DNA of 64,000 bases from Gulosibacter chungangensis (GTDB lineage Bacteria > Actinomycetota > Actinomycetes > Actinomycetales > Microbacteriaceae): positions 62,001 to 126,000 of the forward strand of contig NZ_WBKB01000008.1 in NCBI RefSeq assembly GCF_008831155.1. The letters are read 5' to 3'. The translations under genes were made by a program, and so were the position numbers. Position 1 is the stretch's first letter, and every line of letters starts with the position of its first letter. The notes beneath the pieces are model-generated. The model searched no databases. It was given only the letters and a program-made list of their open reading frames with translations, and was not told where the DNA came from. Below, in pieces: positions 57,358 to 64,000 of this stretch.

Positions 57358-58818
57358 TCAGTGCACCACCACCGCTCCCCGCGGCACGTAGCGCACCACC
57401 TCGACCGAGGCCGCCACCACCGCACGCAGCGCGGCAAGGTCGCCCCCAACAAGTCCCCGCGCGCGTGCCTGCACGAGTAGGTTGCCCATTGCGGTGGCTT
57501 CGACGGGCCCGGCGAGCACGGTGAGCCCGGAGCGGTCGGCTAGGCGCTGGCACAGCAGGGTGTTCTGCGAGCCGCCGCCGACGATGTGAATCACGTTCAC
57601 CTCGTGATCGGCCAGGCGGGATGCATCCGCCACGGCCCGCGCGAAAGCTTCGGCGAGGCTCTCGATAATCGTTCGGAGGATCTCTGCGGGCGTGGAGGGC
57701 ACAGGCTCGCCATGCGCCCGGCACCATTCCTGCACCCGGCCGGGAATATCACCCGGGGGCGAGAACACCGGATCGTTGACGTCGATGATCGCGACCGGCG
57801 CATCCACCAGGTCGGCAGCCCGCAGCAGCTCCTGCAGCGTGGCCGACCGTTCCGCGTCGCTCGCGGCGGGATACCAGTGCCGCAGCGATTCGCTCAGCAG
57901 CCACATCCCCATCACATTGTGCAGGAAGCGGATGCGCCCATCCACACCGCCCTCATTCGTGAAGTTCGCCAGCCGCGCGGCTTCGGTCATCACCGGCTCA
58001 TCGAGTTCGAGCCCGACGAGCCCCCAGGTGCCGCAGGAAATGTACGCAAAATCACGCCCGGGGTTCGGGATTGCAACCACGGCGCTGGCGGTATCGTGCG
58101 AACCGACCGCGGTTACCTCGATCTCCCGCCCGACGACCTCCGCTGCCCGGCCGCGAAGCACACCGAGCGAGGCTCCCGCATCCACCAACGGCGGCAGGAT
58201 GCGCGGGGGCAGTCCCAGCGCAGCCATCAGTTCGCGGTCCCAGTCGCGACGGCGCGGGTCGTAGACCCCGGTGGTGGATGCATTGGTCCGCTCGGCGACT
58301 TCGGCGCCGGTCAGCCAGTGGGCGAAGAGGTCCGGGATGAGCAGCATCCGGTCGGCGATCGAGAGCAGGTCGCCTTCGGCGGCGAGCTGAAAGACGGTGT
58401 TGAAGTCGAGGTGCTGCAGGCCATTTCGAGCATAGAGCTCGGCGGCTGAGACCCGGGCGTGGACCGGCTCCACGGCCCGGGAGCCGCGCGGATCCCGATA
58501 GTGGAAGGGCACTCCGAGCAAGCGCCCGCCGCGCAGCAGCCCGTAGTCCACTGCCCAGGAGTCGATGCCGATGCTCGCGATCTCGCCGGGTGCCTCGCGT
58601 TCAGCGGTCGCGAGTCCCGCGAGCACCTGCCGGTAGAGCTCGACGATGTTCCAGTGCAGGCCGTCACCGAGATCGACGGGGTTGTTCGGGAAACGGGCGA
58701 TGTGCCGCATCCGCAGCCGCCCGTCAGCCACCTGCCCGAGGATCACCCGGCCGCTCGTCGCCCCGAGGTCGACCGCGGCCACGGTCCGCCCGGCAGCACC
58801 CGCAATTCCCCCGCTCAT
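57358..58818 (-). CDS. rhaB: Rhamnulokinase
   Basis: Phosphorylates L-rhamnulose to L-rhamnulose 1-phosphate. Seen: FGGY-kinase N-terminus AAVDLGATSGRVILG near residues 14-28, GIDSWAVDYGLL, the VGSHDTASAVVAIP region, ISCGTWGLVGLEL and HIVGGGSQNTLLCQRLADRSGL split near 395-420. 486 residues, normal. The ATG overlaps the stop of the bifunctional aldolase gene (ATGA). Last gene of the rhamnose operon; context confirms sugar specificity. Confidence 0.95.
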   Translation of the reverse strand: MSGGIAGAAGRTVAAVDLGATSGRVILGQVADGRLRMRHIARFPNNPVDLGDGLHWNIVELYRQVLAGLATAEREAPGEIASIGIDSWAVDYGLLRGGRLLGVPFHYRDPRGSRAVEPVHARVSAAELYARNGLQHLDFNTVFQLAAEGDLLSIADRMLLIPDLFAHWLTGAEVAERTNASTTGVYDPRRRDWDRELMAALGLPPRILPPLVDAGASLGVLRGRAAEVVGREIEVTAVGSHDTASAVVAIPNPGRDFAYISCGTWGLVGLELDEPVMTEAARLANFTNEGGVDGRIRFLHNVMGMWLLSESLRHWYPAASDAERSATLQELLRAADLVDAPVAIIDVNDPVFSPPGDIPGRVQEWCRAHGEPVPSTPAEILRTIIESLAEAFARAVADASRLADHEVNVIHIVGGGSQNTLLCQRLADRSGLTVLAGPVEATAMGNLLVQARARGLVGGDLAALRAVVAASVEVVRYVPRGAVVVH

Positions 58819-60914
58819 CGCAGGAACGCCGCCGCGACGCCGGAGTCAACCGGAATGTGCAGGCCCGTGGTGCGGCTGAGCTCCGGCCCCGTCAGCACGT
58901 ACACCGCATCCGCCACGTTCTCGGGCACGACCTCGCGCTTCAGGATGGTGCGGTTCGCGTAGAACTGGCCGAGGTCCTCTTCCTTGACGCCGTAGGTCGC
59001 GGCGCGGTTCGCGCCCCAGCCCGAGGCGAAGATACCCGAGCCACGCACGACACCGTCGGGGTTGATGCCGTTCACGCGAATCCCGTGCTCGCCGAGTTCG
59101 ACCGCGAGCAGCCGCACTTGGTGCGCCTGGTCGGCTTTGGTCGCCGAATAGGCAATGTTATTGGGCCCCGCGAACACCGAGTTCTTCGAAGAGATATAGA
59201 CGATGTCGCCCCCGAGCCGCTGCTCAATGAGCACCTTCGCGGCCGCCTTCGAGACGAGGAAGGAGCCCTTCGCCATCACGTCGTGCTGCAGGTCCCAGTC
59301 CTGCTCGGTGGTCTCCAGCAGCGGCTTCGACAGCGAGAGGCCGGCGTTGTTCACGACGAGGTCCACCCCACCAAAGGAGAGCACGGCGTCGTTCAGCGCC
59401 TGCTGCACCGCGGCAGCATCCGCAACATTCGCCGCCACGCCGACCGCGACATCCGGCCCACCGAGTTCGGCGGCCGCCGCGGCAGCCTTCTCCAAGTCGA
59501 GATCCGCCACGATCACGCAGGCACCTTCGGCAGCGAGGCGCGTCGCGATCGCCTTGCCGATCCCGGATGCCGCGCCGGTCACGAACGCGATTCGCCCCTG
59601 GTGGCTCTTCGGTTTCGGCATGCGCTGCAATTTTGCTTCTTCGAGCGCCCAGTATTCGATACGGAACTTTTCGGCATCGCTGATCGGCTGGTAGCTCGAG
59701 AGCGCCTCGGCTCCGCGCATCACGTTGATCGCGTTGACGTAGAACTCCCCCGCCACCCGCGCGGTCTGCTTATTTGCGCCGTAGGAGAACATGCCGACGC
59801 CCGGGATCAGCACGATCAGCGGGTCGGCGCCGCGAATCGCAGGGCTCTCGGCAGTCGCATGGGCCTCGTAATAGGCCTGGTAGTCGGCACGGTATTCGGC
59901 GTGCAGTTCGTGCAGGCGCGCGATTTGTTCCTCGACGGATGCGGTAGCCGGCAAGTCGAGAATCAGCGGCTTCACCTTGGTGCGCAGGAAGTGGTCCGGG
60001 CAGCTGGTGCCGAGGGCCGCGAGCGCCGGCGCCTTCTCGGAGGCCAGGAACTCGAGCACTTCCTCGCTGTCGGTGAAGTGCCCCACCATCGGTGAGTCGG
60101 TGGATGCGATGCCGCGGATTGTGGGCGCGAGGGCCGCTGCCCGCTCAAGCCGCGCATCCACCGGCAGCGGCTCGTAGCCGGGCCGTACGGCACCGAAGGG
60201 CTCGTCCACCCCGTGTTCGTCGATATAGGCCTGGGCGGTGTCGATGATCCACAGCGAGTTCGCTTCGGATTCTTCCGAGGTCTCGCCCCAGGCGGTGATG
60301 CCGTGTCCGCCGAGAATGCAGCCGACCGCCTGCGGGTTCGCGGCCTTGATTTGCGCGATGTCGAGCCCGAGCTGGAACCCGGGGCGGCGCCAGGGCACCC
60401 AGACGACCTTGTCGCCAAAAATCCTGGAGGTGAGCGCTTCCCCGTCCACGGCGGTGGCGATCGCGATACCCGAGTCGGGATGCAGGTGGTCGACGTGTGC
60501 GGCATCCACAAGCCCGTGCATGGCGGTGTCGATCGAGGGTGCGGCTCCGCCCTTGCCGTGCAGGCAGTAGTCGAAGGCGGCGACCATTTCGTCTTCGCGC
60601 TCGAGGCCCGGGTAGACGTCGACGAGGGCGCGCATCCGGTCGAGGCGCAGCACCGCGAGACCCGATTCTTGCAGGGTTCCGAGGTCGCCCCCGGAGCCCT
60701 TCACCCACAGCAGTTCCACCGGAGTGCCGGTCACGGGGTCGATTTCGGTGCCCTTGGCGGAGGTGTTGCCACCGGCGTAGTTGGTGTTTTTCGGGTCGGC
60801 GCCCAGGCGGTTGCTGCGGGCGATGAGCTGGGCAGGGGTGGTTTCGGTCATCGCGGACTTCTCCGTCGTGGTCGAGGTTGGGTGCGTGGTCGAGGTCGAG
60901 GTTGTGGTGGTCAT
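58815..60914 (-). CDS. rhaD: Bifunctional rhamnulose-1-phosphate aldolase / short-chain alcohol dehydrogenase
   Basis: Cleaves rhamnulose 1-phosphate to dihydroxyacetone phosphate and L-lactaldehyde and is predicted to oxidise or reduce the lactaldehyde. Residues about 25-430 are a class II aldolase (YAGGNTSAKG; metal-binding HVDHLHPDSG near 140; GGHG; WGETSEES). Residues about 440-699 are a classical SDR (VTGAASGIGKAIATRLA; NNAGLSLSKPL; catalytic YSATK near 590). 699 residues from ATG 60914, which has GGGGAG 7 nt upstream and lies 2 nt after the rhaI stop; ATG 60851 is an alternative, because the first 21 residues are a low-complexity Thr/Ser stretch. Confidence 0.94.
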   Translation of the reverse strand: MTTTTSTSTTHPTSTTTEKSAMTETTPAQLIARSNRLGADPKNTNYAGGNTSAKGTEIDPVTGTPVELLWVKGSGGDLGTLQESGLAVLRLDRMRALVDVYPGLEREDEMVAAFDYCLHGKGGAAPSIDTAMHGLVDAAHVDHLHPDSGIAIATAVDGEALTSRIFGDKVVWVPWRRPGFQLGLDIAQIKAANPQAVGCILGGHGITAWGETSEESEANSLWIIDTAQAYIDEHGVDEPFGAVRPGYEPLPVDARLERAAALAPTIRGIASTDSPMVGHFTDSEEVLEFLASEKAPALAALGTSCPDHFLRTKVKPLILDLPATASVEEQIARLHELHAEYRADYQAYYEAHATAESPAIRGADPLIVLIPGVGMFSYGANKQTARVAGEFYVNAINVMRGAEALSSYQPISDAEKFRIEYWALEEAKLQRMPKPKSHQGRIAFVTGAASGIGKAIATRLAAEGACVIVADLDLEKAAAAAAELGGPDVAVGVAANVADAAAVQQALNDAVLSFGGVDLVVNNAGLSLSKPLLETTEQDWDLQHDVMAKGSFLVSKAAAKVLIEQRLGGDIVYISSKNSVFAGPNNIAYSATKADQAHQVRLLAVELGEHGIRVNGINPDGVVRGSGIFASGWGANRAATYGVKEEDLGQFYANRTILKREVVPENVADAVYVLTGPELSRTTGLHIPVDSGVAAAFLR

Positions 60915-60916
60915 GG

Positions 60917-62083
60917 TTAGGCTCCCCAGCTGCTCTGCACGCCACCGACGCGGTCGGCGGCAATCGTGTTTTGGTATCCGGATGCGGCGAAGGCGGCCAT
61001 CGGGTCGGCCGCGAGTCCGCGCGACTCGCGCCACTGGGCAAGTGCCGGGCGCACATCGGTGTAAAACGCATCCATGAACACGGCGTTCGCACCCAACACG
61101 TCGCCCGACCTCTGGGCCGCGGCCAGCGCATCCCGATCAACGAGCAGGGCCCGGGCGGTCATTTCCTGAACGTTCAGCACCGAACGGATCTGCCCGGGGA
61201 TCTTCTCTTCCACGTTGTGGCATTGGTCGAGCATGAAGGCGATCTCGGGGTTGTTCAGTCCCCCACCGCGGATCACTTCGAAGAGAATCCGGAAGAGCTG
61301 GAACGGATCGGCGGCACCGACGATGAGGTCGTCGTCGGCATAGAAGCGCGAGTTGAAGTCGAAGGAGCCGAGCTTTCCGAGGCGCAGCAGCTGCATGACG
61401 ATGAATTCGATATTGGTGCCCGGGGCGTGGTGGCCGGTGTCGAGGCAGACCATCGCCTTCTCGCCGAGGGAGGCGACCTGGGCGTAGGAGGTGCCCCAGT
61501 CGGGCACATCGGTGTGATAAAACGCGGGCTCGAAGAACTTGTATTCGAGGACGAGTCGCTGGTTGTCCCCGAGGCGGTCGTAGATCTGCTGCAGCGATTC
61601 CTGCAAGCGGTCCTGTCGCCCGCGCAAGTCGGCCTGGCCCGGGTAGTTGGAGCCTTCAGCGAGCCAGATCTTTAGGTCGCGCGAACCGGTTTCGTGCATC
61701 ACGTCGATGCATTCGAGGTGGTGGTCGATCGCCTTCTGGCGAACCGCGGCATCCTCGTGGGTGAGGGCGCCGAACTTGTAGTCTTCGTCTTGGAAGGTGT
61801 TGGAGTTGATCGTGCCGAGCTCAACGCCGTGGTCCTCGGCGTGCTTGCGCAGGTCGGCGAAGTTCTCGACCTTGTCCCAGGGGATGTGCAGGGCAACGAC
61901 CGGCGCGAGGCGGGTGTACTTGTGTACCTGCGCGGCGTCGGCGATTTTCTCGAAGGGGTCGCGCGGCGTGCCGGGGGTCTGGAAGACCTTGAAGCGGGTG
62001 CCGGAGTTCCCGAAGGCCCAAGAGGGCAATTCAATTGCCTGCTGCTCGAGCGCGGTGAGAATTTCGGGGCTAAGCGTGGTCAT
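60917..62083 (-). CDS. rhaI: L-rhamnose isomerase
   Basis: Interconverts L-rhamnose and L-rhamnulose. Seen: TIM barrel of the RhaI (L-rhamnose catabolism isomerase) type with PVVALHIPWDKVENFADLRKHAEDHGVELGTINSN split near 65-100, DLKIWLAEGSNYPGQ, VLEYKFFEPAFYHTDVPDWGTSY (metal ligands), CLDTGHHAPGTNIEFI and FDFNSRFYADDDL. 388 residues. The ATG at 62083 matches the usual N-terminus; 15 further in-frame residues upstream lack support. It follows rhaM by about 130 bp. Confidence 0.95.
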   Translation of the reverse strand: MTTLSPEILTALEQQAIELPSWAFGNSGTRFKVFQTPGTPRDPFEKIADAAQVHKYTRLAPVVALHIPWDKVENFADLRKHAEDHGVELGTINSNTFQDEDYKFGALTHEDAAVRQKAIDHHLECIDVMHETGSRDLKIWLAEGSNYPGQADLRGRQDRLQESLQQIYDRLGDNQRLVLEYKFFEPAFYHTDVPDWGTSYAQVASLGEKAMVCLDTGHHAPGTNIEFIVMQLLRLGKLGSFDFNSRFYADDDLIVGAADPFQLFRILFEVIRGGGLNNPEIAFMLDQCHNVEEKIPGQIRSVLNVQEMTARALLVDRDALAAAQRSGDVLGANAVFMDAFYTDVRPALAQWRESRGLAADPMAAFAASGYQNTIAADRVGGVQSSWGA

Positions 62084-62210
62084 GTCGTTCTTTCTGTGGT
62101 GGCTGCGTGAGCTCGGCGGCGAACTCACGTCGGCAAACGTGTGGTTGCGTGGGTGGATGGTCGGGAATCGTTCGGGGTGGATGCGCGGCTAGCGCGTCGT
62201 GGCTGCGCGG

Positions 62211-62561
62211 CTAGCGCTTCGCAGCACCGGATGCGGCGAGCTGGTCCTCGAGGTTGAAGACCTCGGTGAGCAAGGTCGCTGCCTGATCAGGGCGGCCCTC
62301 GAGGTCAGCGAAGAAGGGGGCCATTTCGGCTTCCCAGCGGGCCGCGATTTCTGACTGGGCGAGGTAGGCCTGGGCAGCTTCGTCATCCTCGGTTTCGTAG
62401 TAGCCGTAGAGGGTGCCCGCTTCCCCGAGGAAGAGCGAGTAGTTGCGACGACCAGCGGCCGCGATTTCGGCGAGCATTTCGGGCCAGACCGGGGTGTGCC
62501 TGGCGACGTACTCGTCGACGAGTTCCGGGCGGATCCGGAGCTGGAAGGAGACGCGCTGCAT
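62211..62561 (-). CDS. rhaM: L-rhamnose mutarotase
   Basis: Interconverts the anomers of L-rhamnose so that RhaI receives the beta form. Seen: MQRVSFQLRIRPELVDEYVARHTPVWPEM split over residues 1-29 (catalytic His22 and the W-P-E-M motif), NYSLFLGEAGTLYGYYE and a helical C-terminus. 116 residues, slightly longer than the 104-residue norm. AAAGG lies 6 nt before the ATG. First gene of the operon; two LacI-type boxes lie upstream. Confidence 0.94.
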   Translation of the reverse strand: MQRVSFQLRIRPELVDEYVARHTPVWPEMLAEIAAAGRRNYSLFLGEAGTLYGYYETEDDEAAQAYLAQSEIAARWEAEMAPFFADLEGRPDQAATLLTEVFNLEDQLAASGAAKR

Positions 62562-62623
62562 TGGGTGCCTTTCCTTGGGGTTTGGGGTGCGGTGTCACCA
62601 CCGACATCGCTGTCGCGCCGTGG

Positions 62624-62662
62624 TTGAATCGCTTCACTAAAACTTGAATTGAATCGTTTCAA
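62624..62662. promoter_or_regulatory. Two LacI-family operator boxes upstream of rhaM
   Basis: TTGAATCGCTTCAC (62624-62637) and TTGAATCGTTTCAA (62649-62662, arms AATTGAA/TTCAATT), centre-to-centre 25 nt. Together with the box at 62737 they define TTGAATCGnTTCAn, expected to bind the divergent LacI regulator. Confidence 0.8.
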
Positions 62663-62736
62663 TTGGCTTGCGATAGAGCGTATGCCCCTCGGCTGCCACT
62701 GTCAACAGTCACCACTCAACCTTTCAGGCTTCGAAA

Positions 62737-62767
62737 TTGATTCGTTTCATTTCAGATCACGTAAAGT
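62737..62767. promoter_or_regulatory. Third LacI box and -10 (TAAAGT) of the regulator gene
   Basis: TTGATTCGTTTCAT (62737-62750) is followed by TAAAGT (62762-62767), 6 nt before the ATG at 62774. The operator overlaps where the -35 would be, suggesting autorepression on a leaderless transcript. Confidence 0.65.
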
Positions 62768-62773
62768 GCCAGC

Positions 62774-63793
62774 ATGGGGGTGCGAATGCAGGTTTCAGTG
62801 CGCGATGTCGCGAACGACGCGGGGGTGTCGGTGGGCACGGTGTCGAATGTGCTCAATCACCCGGCGAAGGTCGCCGCGGCTACGGTCGAGCGGGTACAGC
62901 AGTCCATCGAGAAACTCGGGTTCGTGCGCAATGACGCGGCTCGTCAGTTGCGCGCCGGACGCAGTCGCACGATCGGCCTCGTGGTGCTCGACTCCCGCAA
63001 CCCTTTCTTCACCGAACTCGCTCGTGGCGCCGAAGAACGTGCCATCGAAAATGGCTTGTCAGTGCTCCTTGCGAATAGCGATGAGAAGCAGGCCCGCGAA
63101 AACACGCACCTCGCACTATTTGAAGAGCAGCGCGTTACGGGCCTGCTCGTAACCCCGGTCGGCAGCGACCTCAAGCGCCTCCACGCGCTGCGCGATCGCG
63201 GCATCCCGGTGGTACTCATGGATCGCCAGTCGGATGACGACGCCTTCCCCTCCGTCGCGGTGGATGACGTGGAAGGTGGCCGCATAGCCGCCCAGCATTT
63301 GCTCGACATCGGTCGCCGCCAACTCGCGTTCGTGGGTGGCCCGGTGACGCTGCGCCAGGTTGCCGATCGTCTCGAGGGGGCGCAGAACACGACACTCGAA
63401 GCGAAGGCCGCGCTGGAATTTATCGGCACGAGCGCGCTGACCGTGGATGAGGGTCGCCGCGTGGGCTTGCAAATCATTGACCGCTCCCCCGAGCACCGTC
63501 CCGACGCCATCTTCGCCGCGAACGACCTCATCGCCCTCGGCATCCTGCAAAGCTTCGTGATGGAAGGTAGCGTCCGCATCCCCGAGGACATCGCCCTCGT
63601 CGGCTACGACGACATCGATTTCTCGGCGGCGGCAGCAATTCCGCTCACTTCAGTACGGCAGCCCGCGGCACTCATCGGCGCGACCGCCGTGGACCTTCTG
63701 CTTCAGGACCCTGAAGAAGATGACACTTCCCCGAACCACGTCATCTACCAACCCGAACTCGTCGTTCGAGCATCCACGGTGAGGGAGCGTTAG
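62774..63793 (+). CDS. LacI family transcriptional regulator of the rhamnose operon
   Basis: A 339-residue repressor. Seen: LacI HTH and hinge, VSVRDVANDAGVSVGTVSNVLNHPAKVAAATVERVQQSIEKLGF split over residues 6-50, with DAARQLRAGRSRTIGLVV after it; a periplasmic-binding-protein-like effector domain with RGIPVVLMDRQ, VDDVEGGRIAAQHLLDIGRRQLAFVGG and DAIFAANDLIALGILQ; a C-terminal VGYDDIDFSAAAAIPLTSVRQP. The ATG at 62774 follows the TAAAGT box by 6 nt; an ATG four codons on (62786) behind GGGGG is the alternative. Divergent from rhaM, with three matching operators between, so it most likely controls rhamnose use. Confidence 0.93.
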   Translation: MGVRMQVSVRDVANDAGVSVGTVSNVLNHPAKVAAATVERVQQSIEKLGFVRNDAARQLRAGRSRTIGLVVLDSRNPFFTELARGAEERAIENGLSVLLANSDEKQARENTHLALFEEQRVTGLLVTPVGSDLKRLHALRDRGIPVVLMDRQSDDDAFPSVAVDDVEGGRIAAQHLLDIGRRQLAFVGGPVTLRQVADRLEGAQNTTLEAKAALEFIGTSALTVDEGRRVGLQIIDRSPEHRPDAIFAANDLIALGILQSFVMEGSVRIPEDIALVGYDDIDFSAAAAIPLTSVRQPAALIGATAVDLLLQDPEEDDTSPNHVIYQPELVVRASTVRER

Positions 63794-63838
63794 CGCAAAG
63801 GCCTGCCGCCAAGCATCCAGATCAAATACACGAAGATT

Positions 63839-64000
63839 TCAGTCCAGCCCCAGCGTCCCCCGCAACTGCGCGCACGACTCCCGCAGCGGCGCGACCATCG
63901 ACCCCGGCCAGTCTTCCTTGGCGCGAATCGAGGGCATGGTGATGCTCATCGCGACCGAGAGCCCCAGTTCGCGCGGCGTCGCCACCGTCATGGCAACGCA
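63839..64000 (-). CDS. C-terminal end of an IclR family regulator (partial)
   Basis: The last 53 residues of a minus-strand gene cut by the window edge. The tail contains VAMTVATPRELGLSVAMSITMP split by SIRAKEDWPGSMVAPLRESCAQLRGTLGLD, resembling the end of the IclR effector domain (alternating small residues, A-L-S-V/I-P, then a final helix ending in LG). It may regulate a neighbouring sugar pathway. Identity is based on this short tail only. Confidence 0.55.
   Translation of the reverse strand, partial: CVAMTVATPRELGLSVAMSITMPSIRAKEDWPGSMVAPLRESCAQLRGTLGLD

Overview
This 64 kb window comes from the chromosome of a high-GC Gram-positive actinobacterium, most likely a member of the Microbacteriaceae (order Micrococcales). 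The evidence is the G+C-rich third codon positions, a GuaB3-type IMP dehydrogenase paralogue, DUF3817, DUF3054 and DUF2510 proteins, a monomeric NADP isocitrate dehydrogenase, a DUF222-HNH protein, LAxTG (sortase class E-type) surface anchors, the actinobacterial glmS-acpS-alr-tsaE-tsaB-rimI/tsaD-groES gene order, and many starts without a ribosome binding site placed 6-9 nt after a TAnnnT -10 box. The genus cannot be fixed from this sequence. I saw no rRNA, tRNA, CRISPR array, transposase or prophage genes.

Layout. 1-13.6 kb: PcrA helicase; a tiny calcium-loop repeat protein; a glycerophosphodiesterase; a Bax-inhibitor-1 membrane protein; a DUF3054 protein; a wall-anchored alkaline phosphatase; a two-gene GlcG/HbpS-like and Gfo/Idh/MocA oxidoreductase operon; then guaA, DUF3817, SURF1 and guaB3 on the minus strand. 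13.8-19.6 kb: a 1360-residue wall-anchored lamin-tail/metallophosphoesterase protein and glycerol kinase. 19.7-25.3 kb: an accessory-looking block of two DUF2510-Ltp membrane proteins and a DUF222-HNH protein. 25.8-33.6 kb: isocitrate dehydrogenase, then a five-gene iron-siderophore uptake operon behind a DtxR/IdeR-type box. 33.8-38.9 kb: guaB, a THUMP-like methyltransferase and a GH15 glycosidase. 39-47.6 kb: groES (CIRCE-controlled), a DUF4190 protein, a RimI-TsaD fusion, TsaB, TsaE, an unusual two-module alanine racemase, AcpS and GlmS. 47.7-53.7 kb: CoaA, an LCP ligase, a YdcF-like protein, a low-molecular-weight phosphatase, a small multidrug-export protein and a NarL-type two-component system. 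53.9-62.6 kb: mannitol PTS operon (mtlA-mtlF-mtlD) and L-rhamnose catabolic operon (rhaM-rhaI-rhaD-rhaB), then a divergent LacI regulator and the end of an IclR-like gene.

How they fit together. Several genes release phosphate from organic esters outside the cell (alkaline phosphatase, lamin-tail phosphoesterase, perhaps the glycerophosphodiesterase with glycerol kinase downstream), and the two wall-anchored enzymes share an 11-nt-periodic Pho-box-like motif at almost the same distance from their starts. The glmS-to-tsaD block supplies amino sugar, D-alanine, holo-ACP and the tRNA t6A modification. The rha and mtl operons feed fructose 6-phosphate and dihydroxyacetone phosphate plus lactate/lactaldehyde into central metabolism.

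The most unusual observation is the alanine racemase (43326-45230). It is a fused duplicate in which the first module keeps the PLP lysine but has Ser in place of the catalytic Tyr, while the second keeps the Tyr but has Ser in place of the Lys. It therefore appears able to build only one composite active site. Other notable items are the RimI-TsaD fusion, two exactly 62-bp palindromic elements, a family of GAGTAG...GTATCGA intergenic repeats, and an over-represented GGATGC hexamer.
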